Assembly: GCF_000379825.1 (NCBI RefSeq)
Contig: NZ_KB903833.1
Span: forward strand, 249,022 to 313,021
Origin: Longispora albida DSM 44784
GTDB taxonomy: Bacteria > Actinomycetota > Actinomycetes > Mycobacteriales > Micromonosporaceae
Length of the DNA stretch: 64,000 bases
Direction: 5' to 3'
Notes under the pieces: model-generated
What the model was told of the DNA's origin: nothing
Seen by the model: only the letters and a program-made list of their open reading frames with translations
The model's database searches: none
In this document: in pieces, positions 9,575-17,539 of the stretch
Position numbering within the stretch: position 1 is the first letter of the stretch
Layout of the letters: every line of letters starts with the position of its first letter
Made by a program: the position numbers and the translations under genes

Positions 9575-9600
9575 AAAAGCCACCCGGCTGGGTGGCTTTT
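9575..9600. terminator. Bidirectional terminator
   Basis: AAAAGCCACCC (9575-9585) pairs with GGGTGGCTTTT (9590-9600) around loop GGCT. T-runs lie on both strands, so it ends the secreted-protein gene (+) and the tRNA-Gln/tRNA-Glu transcript (-). Confidence 0.9.
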
Positions 9601-9608
9601 CCTTACTG

Positions 9609-9681
9609 TAGTCCCGAGGGGATTCGAACCCCCGCTACCGCCTTGAGAGGGCGGCGTCCTAGGCCGCTAGACGACGGGACC
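9609..9681 (-). tRNA. tRNA-Glu (CUC anticodon)
   Basis: The minus strand folds as a full cloverleaf. The 7-bp acceptor stem has a G-U first pair and discriminator A. The D-arm is GTC/GAC, the anticodon loop CTCTCAA sits in a GCCGCC/GGCGGT stem, and the T-arm carries TTCGAAT. CCA is not encoded. It lies downstream of gltX on the same strand. Confidence 0.95.
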
Positions 9682-9701
9682 AGGTGGTGCGAGGACAATT
9701 G

Positions 9702-9773
9702 CTGGGGTACCAGGACTCGAACCTAGACTAACTGAACCAGAATCAGTCGGGCTGCCAATTACCCCATACCCCA
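9702..9773 (-). tRNA. tRNA-Gln (CUG anticodon)
   Basis: A 72-nt cloverleaf on the minus strand. The acceptor is TGGGGTA/TACCCCA with discriminator G, the anticodon loop TTCTGGT lies in stem ACTGA/TCAGT, and the T-loop is TTCGAGT. It begins 28 nt after the HAD gene and precedes tRNA-Glu, so all three may share a transcript. Confidence 0.95.
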
Positions 9774-9800
9774 TCGGTGCCCTCGCACCGGAGATGAACT

Positions 9801-10541
9801 CTACCCGACGCCCTCCGCGAGGCTCAAATCGGATCCCGTCACTGGATCGCCGAGGAGGGCTCCGAGCGCGTCCAGGGTGGAGATTTGGCGGGCAAACTGG
9901 GGCAAAGATTCGCCGTCCCAGGCCCGGTCCAGCCAGATACCCAGCAGGCCGGCTCCGGTGGCGCCCAGCGCGTCGGCGGTCAGCGAGTCCCCGACATATG
10001 CCGTTTCATCTGGGGAAACACCGAATGCCGCGCACGTGGCCGTGAAGATGTGCGGGTCGGGCTTCGCGACGCCGTACGTGTCCCTGCCCACAACGATCCC
10101 GAACCGGCCGTCCAGCCCCGTCCTGGCGAGCTTCACCCGGGTGTAGTCCTCGTCGTTGTTGCTGATCACGCCGAGGCGCAGGCCACGGGCCTCCAGGGCG
10201 TCCAGGCAGGCCACGACGTCACCGAAGCGGGTCAGGCTCGCCTCGTAGTACGCCAGGTACGCGGCGAACCACTCCCCCGGGTCACGCGGCCCCCGCCCGC
10301 CGAGCGCGGCCCGCATGGCCCGGGCGCGCTCGTGGCGCTGGCCTGCGAAGGTGAGCTCGCCGGCCAGGTACCGGGGGAAGTGCTCCCCCTCCAGCCGCAG
10401 CCACTTCCCGGCCGCCGCGGGCAGCCGGGGAGCCGGAACGCCCAGCTCGGCGCAGTACGCGATGATCGCGGCCCGCGCCGAGCCGGTGTAGTCCGTCAGC
10501 GTCTCGTCGACGTCGAAGAGGACTGTTGTGATCTGCCCCAC
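9801..10541 (-). CDS. HAD-superfamily hydrolase
   Basis: A 246-residue haloacid dehalogenase-type phosphatase. Motif I is FDVDETLTD at residues 8-16 with nucleophile Asp and the acid/base Asp two on. Motif II is VISNNDE, the motif III Lys lies in GVAKPDP, and motif IV is YVGDSLTAD. The cap between motifs I and II is helical (C1 type). The substrate is not evident. The GTG start is 2 nt after the gltX stop, so it is cotranscribed and probably translationally coupled with gltX. Confidence 0.88.
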   Translation of the reverse strand: MGQITTVLFDVDETLTDYTGSARAAIIAYCAELGVPAPRLPAAAGKWLRLEGEHFPRYLAGELTFAGQRHERARAMRAALGGRGPRDPGEWFAAYLAYYEASLTRFGDVVACLDALEARGLRLGVISNNDEDYTRVKLARTGLDGRFGIVVGRDTYGVAKPDPHIFTATCAAFGVSPDETAYVGDSLTADALGATGAGLLGIWLDRAWDGESLPQFARQISTLDALGALLGDPVTGSDLSLAEGVG

Positions 10542-10543
10542 AG

Positions 10544-11974
10544 TTACAGGGCGGACCGGAGCCGGGCGAGGGTGACCTCACGGCCGAGCAGTTCCATCGA
10601 CTCGTAGAGCGGCGGGGACACCGTGCGGCCGGTGACGGCGACGCGCAGCGGGGCGAAGGCCGCCTTGGGCTTGAGGCCCAGGCCCTCGATCAGCGCGGCC
10701 TTGAGGGCCGTCTCGATGGCCGGCGTCGTCCACTCGGCGGTCTCCAGGGCCTTGAGCGAGGCCTCCAGCACCGGTACGGCAGCCTCGGTGAGCACCTTGG
10801 CCGCGTGGTCCGGGTCCGGCGCGAAGCCCTCACCGGCGAACAGGAAGCCGATCATGGCCGGTACCTGCGCCAGGGTCGTGATCCGGGTCTGGATCAGCGG
10901 CGCGGCGGCAGCGATCTGGTCCTCGTCGGCGCCGTCCGGCAGGAAGGCGGCGATCCGGCTGGCGAAGTCGGCCGGGTCGAGGCGGCGGATGTGCTCGGCG
11001 TTGATCGCCTCGCACTTCTTCTCGTCGAAGCGCGCCGGGCTGCTGTTCACGTCGTGGACGTCGAACGCGCTGATCATCTCGGCCATCGTGAAGATGTCGT
11101 GGTCGGGCGAGATGGCCCAGCCGAGCAGCGACAGGTAGTTGACCAGGCCCTCCGGCAGGTAGCCGTTGCGGCGGTAGGCGAAGAAGTCCGAGCGCGGGTC
11201 GCGCTTCGAGAGCTTCTTGTTGCCGTCGCCGACGACCAGCGGCAGGTGCGCGTACTCGGGCTGCACCTTGGCGATGCCCAGCTCCAGCATCGCCCGGAAC
11301 AGCACGATCTGGCGCGGGGTGCTCGACAGCAGGTCCTCGCCGCGCGCGATCAGCGTGATGCCCATCATCGCGTCGTCGACCGGGTTCGTCAGGGTGTAGA
11401 GCGGCTTGCCGTTGCCCCGCACGATCGCGTAGTCCGGTACCTGGCCGGCCTTGAAGGTGACCTCGCCGCGGACGGCGTCGACCCAGGTGATGTCCTCGTC
11501 GGGCATCCGGATCCGCAGGACGGCCTCGCGGCCCTCCGCCTCGTACGCCGCCTGCTGCTCCGGGGTCAGGTCGCGGTCGAAGCCGTCGTAGCCGAGCTTC
11601 GGGTCCTTGCCGGCCGCCTTGAGGCGCGCCTCGACCTCCTCGGGGGTCGAGTACGACTTGTAGGCGTAGCCGCCCTCCAGGAGCTTGCGGGCCACGTCGG
11701 CGTAGATCTCTGCGCGCTCCGACTGCCGGTACGGGCCGAAGTCGCCGCCCTTGCCCGGGCCCTCGTCGTAGTCGAGGCCGAGCCAGTTCATGGCGTCGAG
11801 CAGCATCGCGTAGGACTCGTCGGAGTCGCGGGCCGCGTCGGTGTCCTCGATACGGAAGATGAGCTTGCCGCCGTGGTGGCGGGCGTGCGCCCAGTTGAAC
11901 AGCGCGGTGCGCATCAGGCCGACGTGCGGGGTACCGGTCGGCGACGGGGAGAACCTCAGACGCATCTCACTCAT
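10544..11974 (-). CDS. gltX: Glutamyl-tRNA synthetase
   Basis: A 476-residue class I GluRS. The HIGH-like motif is in [13 protein letters not shown] near the N-terminus, EDTD follows, and the KMSKS-like motif is KKLSKRD near residue 250. The C-terminal anticodon-binding region is all-alpha. The ATG at 11974 overlaps the stop of the FAH-family gene in ATGAGTGA, implying translational coupling. Actinobacteria lack GlnRS, so this enzyme is probably non-discriminating and also charges tRNA-Gln for later amidation (family knowledge). Confidence 0.97.
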   Translation of the reverse strand: MSEMRLRFSPSPTGTPHVGLMRTALFNWAHARHHGGKLIFRIEDTDAARDSDESYAMLLDAMNWLGLDYDEGPGKGGDFGPYRQSERAEIYADVARKLLEGGYAYKSYSTPEEVEARLKAAGKDPKLGYDGFDRDLTPEQQAAYEAEGREAVLRIRMPDEDITWVDAVRGEVTFKAGQVPDYAIVRGNGKPLYTLTNPVDDAMMGITLIARGEDLLSSTPRQIVLFRAMLELGIAKVQPEYAHLPLVVGDGNKKLSKRDPRSDFFAYRRNGYLPEGLVNYLSLLGWAISPDHDIFTMAEMISAFDVHDVNSSPARFDEKKCEAINAEHIRRLDPADFASRIAAFLPDGADEDQIAAAAPLIQTRITTLAQVPAMIGFLFAGEGFAPDPDHAAKVLTEAAVPVLEASLKALETAEWTTPAIETALKAALIEGLGLKPKAAFAPLRVAVTGRTVSPPLYESMELLGREVTLARLRSAL

Positions 11975-12743
11975 AGGACACAACCTTGTTCGTGAGGGCT
12001 CCGATGCCCTCGATGGACACAGTCACGGAGTCGCCGGCGCGCAGGGCGTCCACGCCGGCCGGGGTACCGGTGAGGATCACGTCGCCCGGCAGCAGGGTCA
12101 TCACGTGGCTCACATAGGACACCAGAGTCGGCACGTCGAACACCATGTCTTTTGTCCGGCCGAGCTGGCGTACCTCGTCGTTGACCTCGCACCGCACCTC
12201 GACGTCGGCGACGTTCGCCAGCTCGGTCTCGATCCACGGGCCGAGCGGGCAGAAGGAGTCGAAGCTCTTCGCCCGGGTGAACTGCACGTCCTTCTTCTGG
12301 AGGTCGCGCGCCGTCACGTCGTTGGCGATCGTGTAGCCGAAGATGGCCTGCTCGGCCTCCGCCCTGCCGACCTTCCGCGCGCCCGGCAGGCCGATGACGA
12401 CGGCCAGCTCGGCCTCGTGCTCGACCTGCTGCGACTGCGGCGGGAGGCTGATCGCCTCGTTCGGGCCGATGATCGTGGTGGACGGCTTGAGGAAGAGCAG
12501 CGGCTCGTCGGGGACGTCGTTGCCCAGTTCCTTCGCGTGGTCGGCGTAGTTGCGCCCCACGCAGACGATCTTGCTGGGCAGCATCGGGGCGAGCAGCCGG
12601 ACGTCGGCGAGCGCCCAGCTCTGGCCGGTGAAGGTCAGCCGGCCGAACGGGTGGCCCTCCAGCTCCTTGACGATCGGGGATTCCGTGCCTTCGACCACGC
12701 CGAAGGACATCCCGCCCTGGTGGGCAAACCGGGCAATACGCAC
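11967..12743 (-). CDS. Fumarylacetoacetate hydrolase-family protein
   Basis: A 258-residue FAH-fold enzyme. The metal-binding acidic residues are in [12 protein letters not shown], and [18 protein letters not shown] plus [11 protein letters not shown] are classic family segments. [11 protein letters not shown] closes the fold. Members act as acylpyruvases, oxaloacetate decarboxylases/tautomerases or hydroxymuconate hydrolases, and the exact substrate is unknown here. It starts with GTG preceded by AAAGGGG and shares an 8-nt overlap with gltX. The FAH-gltX order is also seen in mycobacteria (Rv2993c-Rv2992c, from memory). Confidence 0.88.
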   Translation of the reverse strand: MRIARFAHQGGMSFGVVEGTESPIVKELEGHPFGRLTFTGQSWALADVRLLAPMLPSKIVCVGRNYADHAKELGNDVPDEPLLFLKPSTTIIGPNEAISLPPQSQQVEHEAELAVVIGLPGARKVGRAEAEQAIFGYTIANDVTARDLQKKDVQFTRAKSFDSFCPLGPWIETELANVADVEVRCEVNDEVRQLGRTKDMVFDVPTLVSYVSHVMTLLPGDVILTGTPAGVDALRAGDSVTVSIEGIGALTNKVVSYE

Positions 12744-12836
12744 TGTGACAGGCCCCTTTGGGATGAGCTAGGGATGAGCATTGGTAGTACCCCTGAATCT
12801 ATCGCCGGACCGGGACGGTGCCTGTCACGGGCCGGG

Positions 12837-12842
12837 TAGCCT
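12837..12842 (+). promoter_or_regulatory. Putative leaderless -10 (TAGCCT)
   Basis: TAGCCT lies 6 nt upstream of the GTG at 12849, and no Shine-Dalgarno sequence lies between. Confidence 0.45.
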
Positions 12843-12848
12843 CGACGG

Positions 12849-13700
12849 GTGCACCACTCCCCCGCTGATCACGACGCCCGGCGCGCGGCCCACGAGGCCC
12901 GGGTCGGCGCGCTGGTCGCCGGGCACCTGGAGCGGCGCGCCGCCGGGATCAAGCACCCGGTCGAGGACTTCCTCTTCACCTACTACTCCTACAAGCCCGC
13001 CCAGCTCCGCCGCTGGTTCCCCGGCTTCACGGAGGAGCTGGGTGACAAGGAGCTGGCCCGGATCCGGTGGACGCGGGACCTGCTGGCCGCCACGCGGGGC
13101 CGCCCGGCGCACCTGGGCTGCTTCGGCCTGCACGAGTGGGCGATGGTGTACCGGGTGCCGGACACCCGGCACGCCGTGCCGCTGCGGATGACCGGCGAGG
13201 CGCTGGCCGAGTTCGTGGAGTCCCGGGAGATCCGGTGCAGCCACTTCGACGCGTACCGGTTCTTCACGCCGCCGGCCCGGCCGCTCAACCTGCTGAGCCC
13301 GACGAGGGAGTCGCAGGCGGACAACGAGCAGCCGGGGTGCCTGCACGCGAACATGGACCTCTACAAGTGGGCGTACAAGCTCGCCCCGCACGTGCCTGCC
13401 GAGCTGATCGCCGACTGTTTCGAGCTGGCCCGCGACATCCGCACGCTCGACATGCGGGCCAGCCCGTACGACCTGGCCGCCGCCGGGTACGAGCCGGTGC
13501 GGATCGAGACTCCCGAGGGGCGCGCCGAGTACGTGCGCGCCCAGCAGGAGTTCAGTACCAGGAGCGGCCCGTTACGGGACCGGCTGGTCGAGGCGTGCGA
13601 GGTCCTGCTGCGCGAGGGCGTAGGTGAGCGCGTCGACCAGGGCCAGCCAGCTCGCCTCGACGATGTTCGGGTGGACGCCGACCGTCGTGAACTCGTCTGA
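12849..13700 (+). CDS. Conserved actinobacterial protein (3-methyladenine-glycosylase-like annotation)
   Basis: A 283-residue protein with no obvious catalytic motif. Distinctive segments are FLFTYYSYKPAQLRRWFPG, GCFGLHEWAMVYR, CSHFDAYRFFTPPARPLN and LHANMDLYKWAYKLAP. Proteins of this kind are often labelled 3-methyladenine DNA glycosylase in actinomycetes, but I see no helix-hairpin-helix, so the activity is unproven. The GTG start has a -10 6 nt upstream (leaderless). The last 43 codons lie antisense to the conserved end of cimA, so the normal stop seems to have been lost and the tail is probably not part of the fold. Confidence 0.7.
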   Translation: MHHSPADHDARRAAHEARVGALVAGHLERRAAGIKHPVEDFLFTYYSYKPAQLRRWFPGFTEELGDKELARIRWTRDLLAATRGRPAHLGCFGLHEWAMVYRVPDTRHAVPLRMTGEALAEFVESREIRCSHFDAYRFFTPPARPLNLLSPTRESQADNEQPGCLHANMDLYKWAYKLAPHVPAELIADCFELARDIRTLDMRASPYDLAAAGYEPVRIETPEGRAEYVRAQQEFSTRSGPLRDRLVEACEVLLREGVGERVDQGQPARLDDVRVDADRRELV

Positions 13701-15158
13701 GCGGTCCGAGGACTCCACGAGTACCCGGGTGACGGCGTCGGTGCCGTGGGAGCCCGCGAGGATGCGGACCTTGTAGTCGATCAGCTCCAGCCCGGCGAGG
13801 GACGGGTAGTGGGCGACGAGTGCCTGGCGGAGCGCCTGGTCGAGGGCGTTGACGGGGCCGTTGCCCTCGGCGGTGGCGATGACCCGCTCGCCGCGTACCC
13901 GCACCTTGACCGTCGCCTCGGAGACGACGAAGCCGTCGGAGCGGTGCTCGACGATCACCCGGTACGACTCCAGGGTGAAAGGTGCCGGGGCAGGCCCCTG
14001 CGCGCCGCGCACCAGCAGGGCGAAGGACGCGTCCGCGGCCTCGAAGGACCAGCCCTGCGCCTCCAGCTGCTTGACGCGGTCGGTGACGGCGGCGAGGACG
14101 GATGGCTGGCCGGCCAGGTCGAGGCCAAGCTCCCGGGACTTGAGCTCGATGCTCGCCCGGCCAGCCATCTCGGTGATCAGGATCCGCATGTCGTTGCCGA
14201 CGGTGGCCGGGTCGACATGGTTGTACAGCTCCGGATCCACTTTGATCGCGCTCGCGTGCAGCCCCGCCTTGTGGGCGAAGGCCGCGTGCCCGACGTATGC
14301 CTGGTGGGTGTCGGGGGCGAGATTCGCGATCTCGGCGATCGCGTGGGACACACGCGTCGCCTGTTCCAGGCAGCCCGGCGGTAGCACGGGGAGCCCGAGT
14401 TTGAGGACCAGGTTGCCCGCGAGGGCGAACAGGTCGGCGTTGCCCGGCCGCTCACCGTAGCCGTTGGCCGTGCCCTGCACGTGCCTGACTCCGGCCTCGA
14501 CGGCGGCGATGGTGTTGGCGACGGCGCAGGAGGTGTCGTTCTGCGCGTGCATGCCCAGAAGTGCGGGATCCAGGCCGAGGCCGGCGATCGCCCTGGTCAC
14601 CCCGGAGGGCAGAGATCCGCCGTTGGTGTCACACAGGACCACACGCTCGGCGCCGGCTTCGAGTGCGGTCTCCACAACCCTTTTCGTGTACTGGGCGTCG
14701 AAGCGGAACCCGTCGAAGAAGTGCTCGCAGTCGACGAACACCCGCCGCCCCTCGCCGGTCAGGAAGCGCACGGTGTCGGCGACCATCGCCAGGTTCTCCT
14801 CCGGCGTGGTGCGCAGTGCCCGCTCGACGTGCCGCAGATCGCTCTTCGCGACGAGGGCCACGGCCGGGCTCTCCGCGTCCAGCAGGGCCCTGACCTGCGG
14901 ATCCTTGTCCGCTGTCGTACCGGCCTTGCGGGTGGCACCGAAGGCGACCAGTACGGCGTGCCGGAGCTTGAGCTCTGTGCGGGCCCGGCGGAAGAACTCG
15001 GTGTCCTTCGGCATCGCCCCCGGCCACCCGCCCTCGATGAACCCGACCCCGAACTCGTCCAGCAGCCGGGCCACGGCGAGCTTGTCGACGACCGAGTAGC
15101 TGATCCCCTCGCGCTGGGCGCCGTCGCGGAGGGTGGTGTCGAAGAGCTGGAAGTCCAT
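13572..15158 (-). CDS. cimA: (R)-Citramalate synthase
   Basis: A 528-residue protein of the LeuA/CimA family. It condenses pyruvate with acetyl-CoA to citramalate, the first step of threonine-independent isoleucine synthesis. The TIM barrel starts FQLFDTTLRDGAQREGIS, with HAQNDTSCAVANT, GTANGYGERPGNADL and FAHKAGLHASAI holding the metal-binding and catalytic residues. A C-terminal LeuA-type allosteric domain follows (about 400-520). The ATG at 15158 is preceded by AGGAG. A terminator hairpin and a short Ile-containing leader ORF lie just upstream, pointing to attenuation by isoleucine supply. 2-Isopropylmalate synthase is less likely given the FIEGGWPGAMPKD start typical of CimA. Confidence 0.92.
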   Translation of the reverse strand: MDFQLFDTTLRDGAQREGISYSVVDKLAVARLLDEFGVGFIEGGWPGAMPKDTEFFRRARTELKLRHAVLVAFGATRKAGTTADKDPQVRALLDAESPAVALVAKSDLRHVERALRTTPEENLAMVADTVRFLTGEGRRVFVDCEHFFDGFRFDAQYTKRVVETALEAGAERVVLCDTNGGSLPSGVTRAIAGLGLDPALLGMHAQNDTSCAVANTIAAVEAGVRHVQGTANGYGERPGNADLFALAGNLVLKLGLPVLPPGCLEQATRVSHAIAEIANLAPDTHQAYVGHAAFAHKAGLHASAIKVDPELYNHVDPATVGNDMRILITEMAGRASIELKSRELGLDLAGQPSVLAAVTDRVKQLEAQGWSFEAADASFALLVRGAQGPAPAPFTLESYRVIVEHRSDGFVVSEATVKVRVRGERVIATAEGNGPVNALDQALRQALVAHYPSLAGLELIDYKVRILAGSHGTDAVTRVLVESSDRSDEFTTVGVHPNIVEASWLALVDALTYALAQQDLARLDQPVP

Positions 15159-15200
15159 CGGGTTCTCCTGTGGGAGGCGGGCGTGATGAGTACTGGCAAA

Positions 15201-15231
15201 CAAAAAGACCCCCCACGGTCGTGGGAGGTCT
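15201..15231 (-). terminator. Attenuator hairpin in the cimA leader
   Basis: On the minus strand AGACCTCCCAC (15231-15221) pairs with GTGGGGGGTCT (15216-15206) over 11 bp (one U-G) with loop GACC, directly followed by TTTT. It stands 44 nt before the cimA ATG and inside its leader, where a terminator only makes sense as a regulated one. Confidence 0.8.
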
Positions 15232-15271
15232 GCGCGCTGACGTCTTGCTGGCGGAAGCCGGGTCAGCGCGC
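15232..15271 (-). promoter_or_regulatory. Upstream leader hairpin of the cimA attenuator
   Basis: GCGCGCTGA (15271-15263) and TCAGCGCGC (15240-15232) form a perfect 9-bp stem with a 22-nt loop. The 5' arm contains the stop codon of the leader ORF and the 3' arm abuts the terminator stem. A ribosome on the leader would therefore affect its folding. Confidence 0.6.
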
Positions 15272-15298
15272 CGGGCCAATAATGAGCTGGCTCGTCAC
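15263..15298 (-). CDS. Putative cimA leader peptide MTSQLIIGPAR
   Basis: An 11-codon ORF with a GTG start and GGAAAAG 8 nt upstream. Codons 5-7 are CTC ATT ATT (Leu-Ile-Ile). ATT is a rarely used Ile codon in this GC-rich genome. Its stop lies in the first leader hairpin and a strong terminator follows. This is the expected layout of a classical attenuator sensing charged tRNA-Ile, which fits a citramalate synthase of the isoleucine route. Translation is inferred, not shown. Confidence 0.5.
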   Translation of the reverse strand: MTSQLIIGPAR

Positions 15299-15347
15299 GG
15301 GGACAACTTTTCCATGACCGTCCGCTCCGTGGGCACTACTCCCAGAT

Positions 15348-15359
15348 AACGGAACCGTT
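15348..15359. promoter_or_regulatory. Inverted repeat AACGG-AA-CCGTT between cimA and ahpC
   Basis: A 5-bp dyad with a 2-nt spacer, within a wider GATA(N17)TATC arrangement, 105-115 nt upstream of the ahpC start. It could be a site for a peroxide regulator or part of the cimA promoter; this is a weak call. Apart from this dyad and the attenuator, the 305-nt gap holds no gene. Confidence 0.25.
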
Positions 15360-15463
15360 GTGACCTATCTCATACTGGGACGGGGGTCATGGCCGGGGCG
15401 GGCGGCGGTCGGGCATTATCTGGAATGACTCCAATCAAGATCCCGCCCTACAGGAGAATTTCT

Positions 15464-16015
15464 GTGCTTACCGTTGGTGACAAGTTCCCCGAGTACGAGC
15501 TGACCGCCTGTGTCTCCCTGGACCCGGAGAACGCGTTCCAGACCATCACGCACAAGTCGCACGAGGGCAAGTGGCGCGTGGTGTTCTTCTGGCCGAAGGA
15601 CTTCACCTTCATCTGCCCGACCGAGATCGCGGAGTTCGGCCGGCTGAACACCGAGTTCGCCGACCGTGACGCCCAGGTGCTCGGCGCCTCCGTCGACAAC
15701 GAGTTCGTGCACTTCGCGTGGCGCAAGGACCACCCGGACCTGCGCGAGCTGCCGTTCCCGATGCTGTCGGACATCAAGCGTGAGCTGTCCGAGGCCGCCG
15801 GGATCCTCGGCGAGGACGGCGTGGCCCAGCGGGCGACCTTCATCGTCGACCCGAACAACGAGATCCAGTTCGCGATGGTGACCGCCGGTTCCGTCGGCCG
15901 GAACGTCTCCGAGGTCCTGCGGGTGCTCGACGCGCTCCAGACCGACGAGCTGTGCCCGTGCAACTGGAACAAGGGTGGCGACACGCTGGACGCCGCCAAG
16001 CTGATGGCCAGCTAG
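15464..16015 (+). CDS. ahpC: Alkyl hydroperoxide reductase AhpC (2-Cys peroxiredoxin)
   Basis: A 183-residue peroxiredoxin. The peroxidatic Cys lies in DFTFICPTEI, the resolving Cys in LCPCNW near the C-terminus, and the catalytic Arg in AQRATFIVDP. It reduces H2O2, organic peroxides and peroxynitrite. The GTG at 15464 has AGGAG at 7 nt; an upstream in-frame ATG at 15425 lacks this and is rejected. ahpD follows after 96 nt and probably supplies electrons, as in mycobacteria. No oxyR gene lies beside it, in contrast to many actinobacterial ahpCD loci. Confidence 0.95.
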   Translation: MLTVGDKFPEYELTACVSLDPENAFQTITHKSHEGKWRVVFFWPKDFTFICPTEIAEFGRLNTEFADRDAQVLGASVDNEFVHFAWRKDHPDLRELPFPMLSDIKRELSEAAGILGEDGVAQRATFIVDPNNEIQFAMVTAGSVGRNVSEVLRVLDALQTDELCPCNWNKGGDTLDAAKLMAS

Positions 16016-16111
16016 TCACTGCTGGTACCAGGTCCGCGGGCCGGGTCACCACGCCCCGGTGGTGAGATGACCCGGCCCTGCCTCGGCGAGCGAAGAGAAG
16101 GAAGCGAAGAA

Positions 16112-16645
16112 GTGGGAATCGACACCCTGAAGGAAGCCCTGCCGGCCTACGCCAAGGACACCAGGCTGAACCTCGGCTCGGTGCTCGGCACGAGCAGCCT
16201 GCCGGACCAGCAGGCGTGGGGCGCCGCGCTGGCCTGCGCGATCGCGGCCCGCAACCCGCAGGTGATCCGCGAGATCGCCGCCGAGGCCGCCGACCGGCTC
16301 AAGCCGGAGGCCGTGGAGGCAGCCAAGGCTGCCGCCTCGATCATGGCCATGAACAACATCTACTACCGGTCCAAGCACCTGATCGGCGACGAGGCGTACC
16401 AGACCCTCCCCGCCCGGCTGCGGATGACCGTGATCGGCAACCCGGGGGTCGACAAGCTCGACTTCGAGCTGTGGTGCCTGGCCGTCTCCGCGATCACCGG
16501 CTGCGGCGTCTGCCTGGAGTCGCACGAGAAGACCCTGATCAAGTCGGGCCTGGGCCGCGAGGCCATCCACGACGCGCTGCGGATCGCCGCCGTCGTGCAC
16601 GCCACGGCGGTGACCCTCGACGCCGAGGCCGCGCTGAGCGCGTAG
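16112..16645 (+). CDS. ahpD: Alkyl hydroperoxidase AhpD
   Basis: A 177-residue all-helical AhpD. The redox pair CxxC plus its His relay is seen in GCGVCLESHEK near residue 130, and the assisting Glu lies in the preceding FELWCLAV helix. With lipoamide-linked SucB/Lpd it reduces AhpC in mycobacteria; that partner set is known from the family. The GTG start is preceded by AAGGAAG at 8 nt. A terminator follows, closing an ahpC-ahpD operon. Confidence 0.95.
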   Translation: MGIDTLKEALPAYAKDTRLNLGSVLGTSSLPDQQAWGAALACAIAARNPQVIREIAAEAADRLKPEAVEAAKAAASIMAMNNIYYRSKHLIGDEAYQTLPARLRMTVIGNPGVDKLDFELWCLAVSAITGCGVCLESHEKTLIKSGLGREAIHDALRIAAVVHATAVTLDAEAALSA

Positions 16646-16663
16646 TTCTCCAGCTTCCGGGAA

Positions 16664-16696
16664 CCCCGGTTGTCCATCGTGGACAGCCGGGGTTTT
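16664..16696 (+). terminator. Terminator of ahpCD
   Basis: CCCCGGTTGTCCA pairs with TGGACAGCCGGGG (one mismatch) over a 3-nt loop, followed by TTTT, 18 nt past the ahpD stop. Confidence 0.85.
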
Positions 16697-16777
16697 CGCG
16701 CGCCCGGCGGCGCACAATCGATAACTGTTCATGTTCGGACAGTGCCCGACAGTAGACATGACATCGATTCATGTCGC

Positions 16778-16783
16778 TAGAGT
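16778..16783 (+). promoter_or_regulatory. Putative leaderless -10 (TAGAGT)
   Basis: TAGAGT ends 6 nt before the GTG at 16790. Upstream (16722-16775) are partly palindromic repeats of GTTC/CATG and CGACA...TGTCG that could be an operator. Confidence 0.4.
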
Positions 16784-16789
16784 GACGCA

Positions 16790-17539
16790 GTGGACCGGGA
16801 CTCAGCTCCCGCCGGGCCGGAGGGCTGGGTGGGGCAGCACCGCCGTGTGCCTGAAGCCTCGCCCCCGCCGCTGCTGGGCTGGCGAGGGCAGGTCGCGTGG
16901 GTGCTGATCTGCGGGCAGATGCTGATGCTGGTCTCGGCCGCCGTGAGTGCGCTGCGGCCGGCGAACGGGGTGCCGGTGAGCCTGCCGGGCGCGGAGCAGC
17001 CGGCCGGTCAGTCCGGTACCGAGGGGGCGGTGCTGCCGGGCGGTGTGCGGCCGGTGCCGGAGCGGAGCGGAGGCACGGAGGCCGCACAGGTCGCGCGAAG
17101 GCTGGGGGCGTCAGCACCCAGCCTGGCGGCGACGGTGACTCCGGTGCCGGGTACGACACCGGGTTCCGTGCCGGGGCCGGGGACGACTGCCGGGCCGCCG
17201 GCGGTGACCAGCAAGCCGGTGACCTCGGGGCCGCCGCCCTCGACGACGGCACCAGCGGGGCTGAACGTATCGGGTATGCCGGAATGCTCCGGCTCCTCGT
17301 GGAGCGTGCGGATCACGGCCAGCCTGTCGGGGCACACCGCCTCGGAGGCCACCGTGTACTCCCGGCGCGCCGACCAGGCCACGCCCTGGGAGGCCTACCG
17401 GATGTCCGGCGGGCCCACGTCCTTCTCCGGCAGCTCCAGCACCGAGCCGAACACCGCCGACATCTCCTGGTACGTGTCGGCCCGGCTGACGAGCGGTGGG
17501 ACGGTGACCTCCTCGGTCTACACCACCACGAGCTGCTGA
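16790..17539 (+). CDS. Single-TM protein with Pro/Thr/Gly-rich linker
   Basis: A 249-residue protein of no recognised family. Residues 1-30 are Pro-rich and cytosolic; a TM helix lies at about 35-57 (VAWVLICGQMLMLVSAAVSAL). It is followed by about 110 residues of Gly/Pro/Thr-rich linker and a C-terminal domain of about 85 residues with two Cys, one near its start (PECSGSSW) and one as the last residue (TTTSC). These could form a disulfide enclosing a small beta domain outside the cell. The gene ends 22 nt inside the convergent MFS gene. Confidence 0.6.
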   Translation: MDRDSAPAGPEGWVGQHRRVPEASPPPLLGWRGQVAWVLICGQMLMLVSAAVSALRPANGVPVSLPGAEQPAGQSGTEGAVLPGGVRPVPERSGGTEAAQVARRLGASAPSLAATVTPVPGTTPGSVPGPGTTAGPPAVTSKPVTSGPPPSTTAPAGLNVSGMPECSGSSWSVRITASLSGHTASEATVYSRRADQATPWEAYRMSGGPTSFSGSSSTEPNTADISWYVSARLTSGGTVTSSVYTTTSC

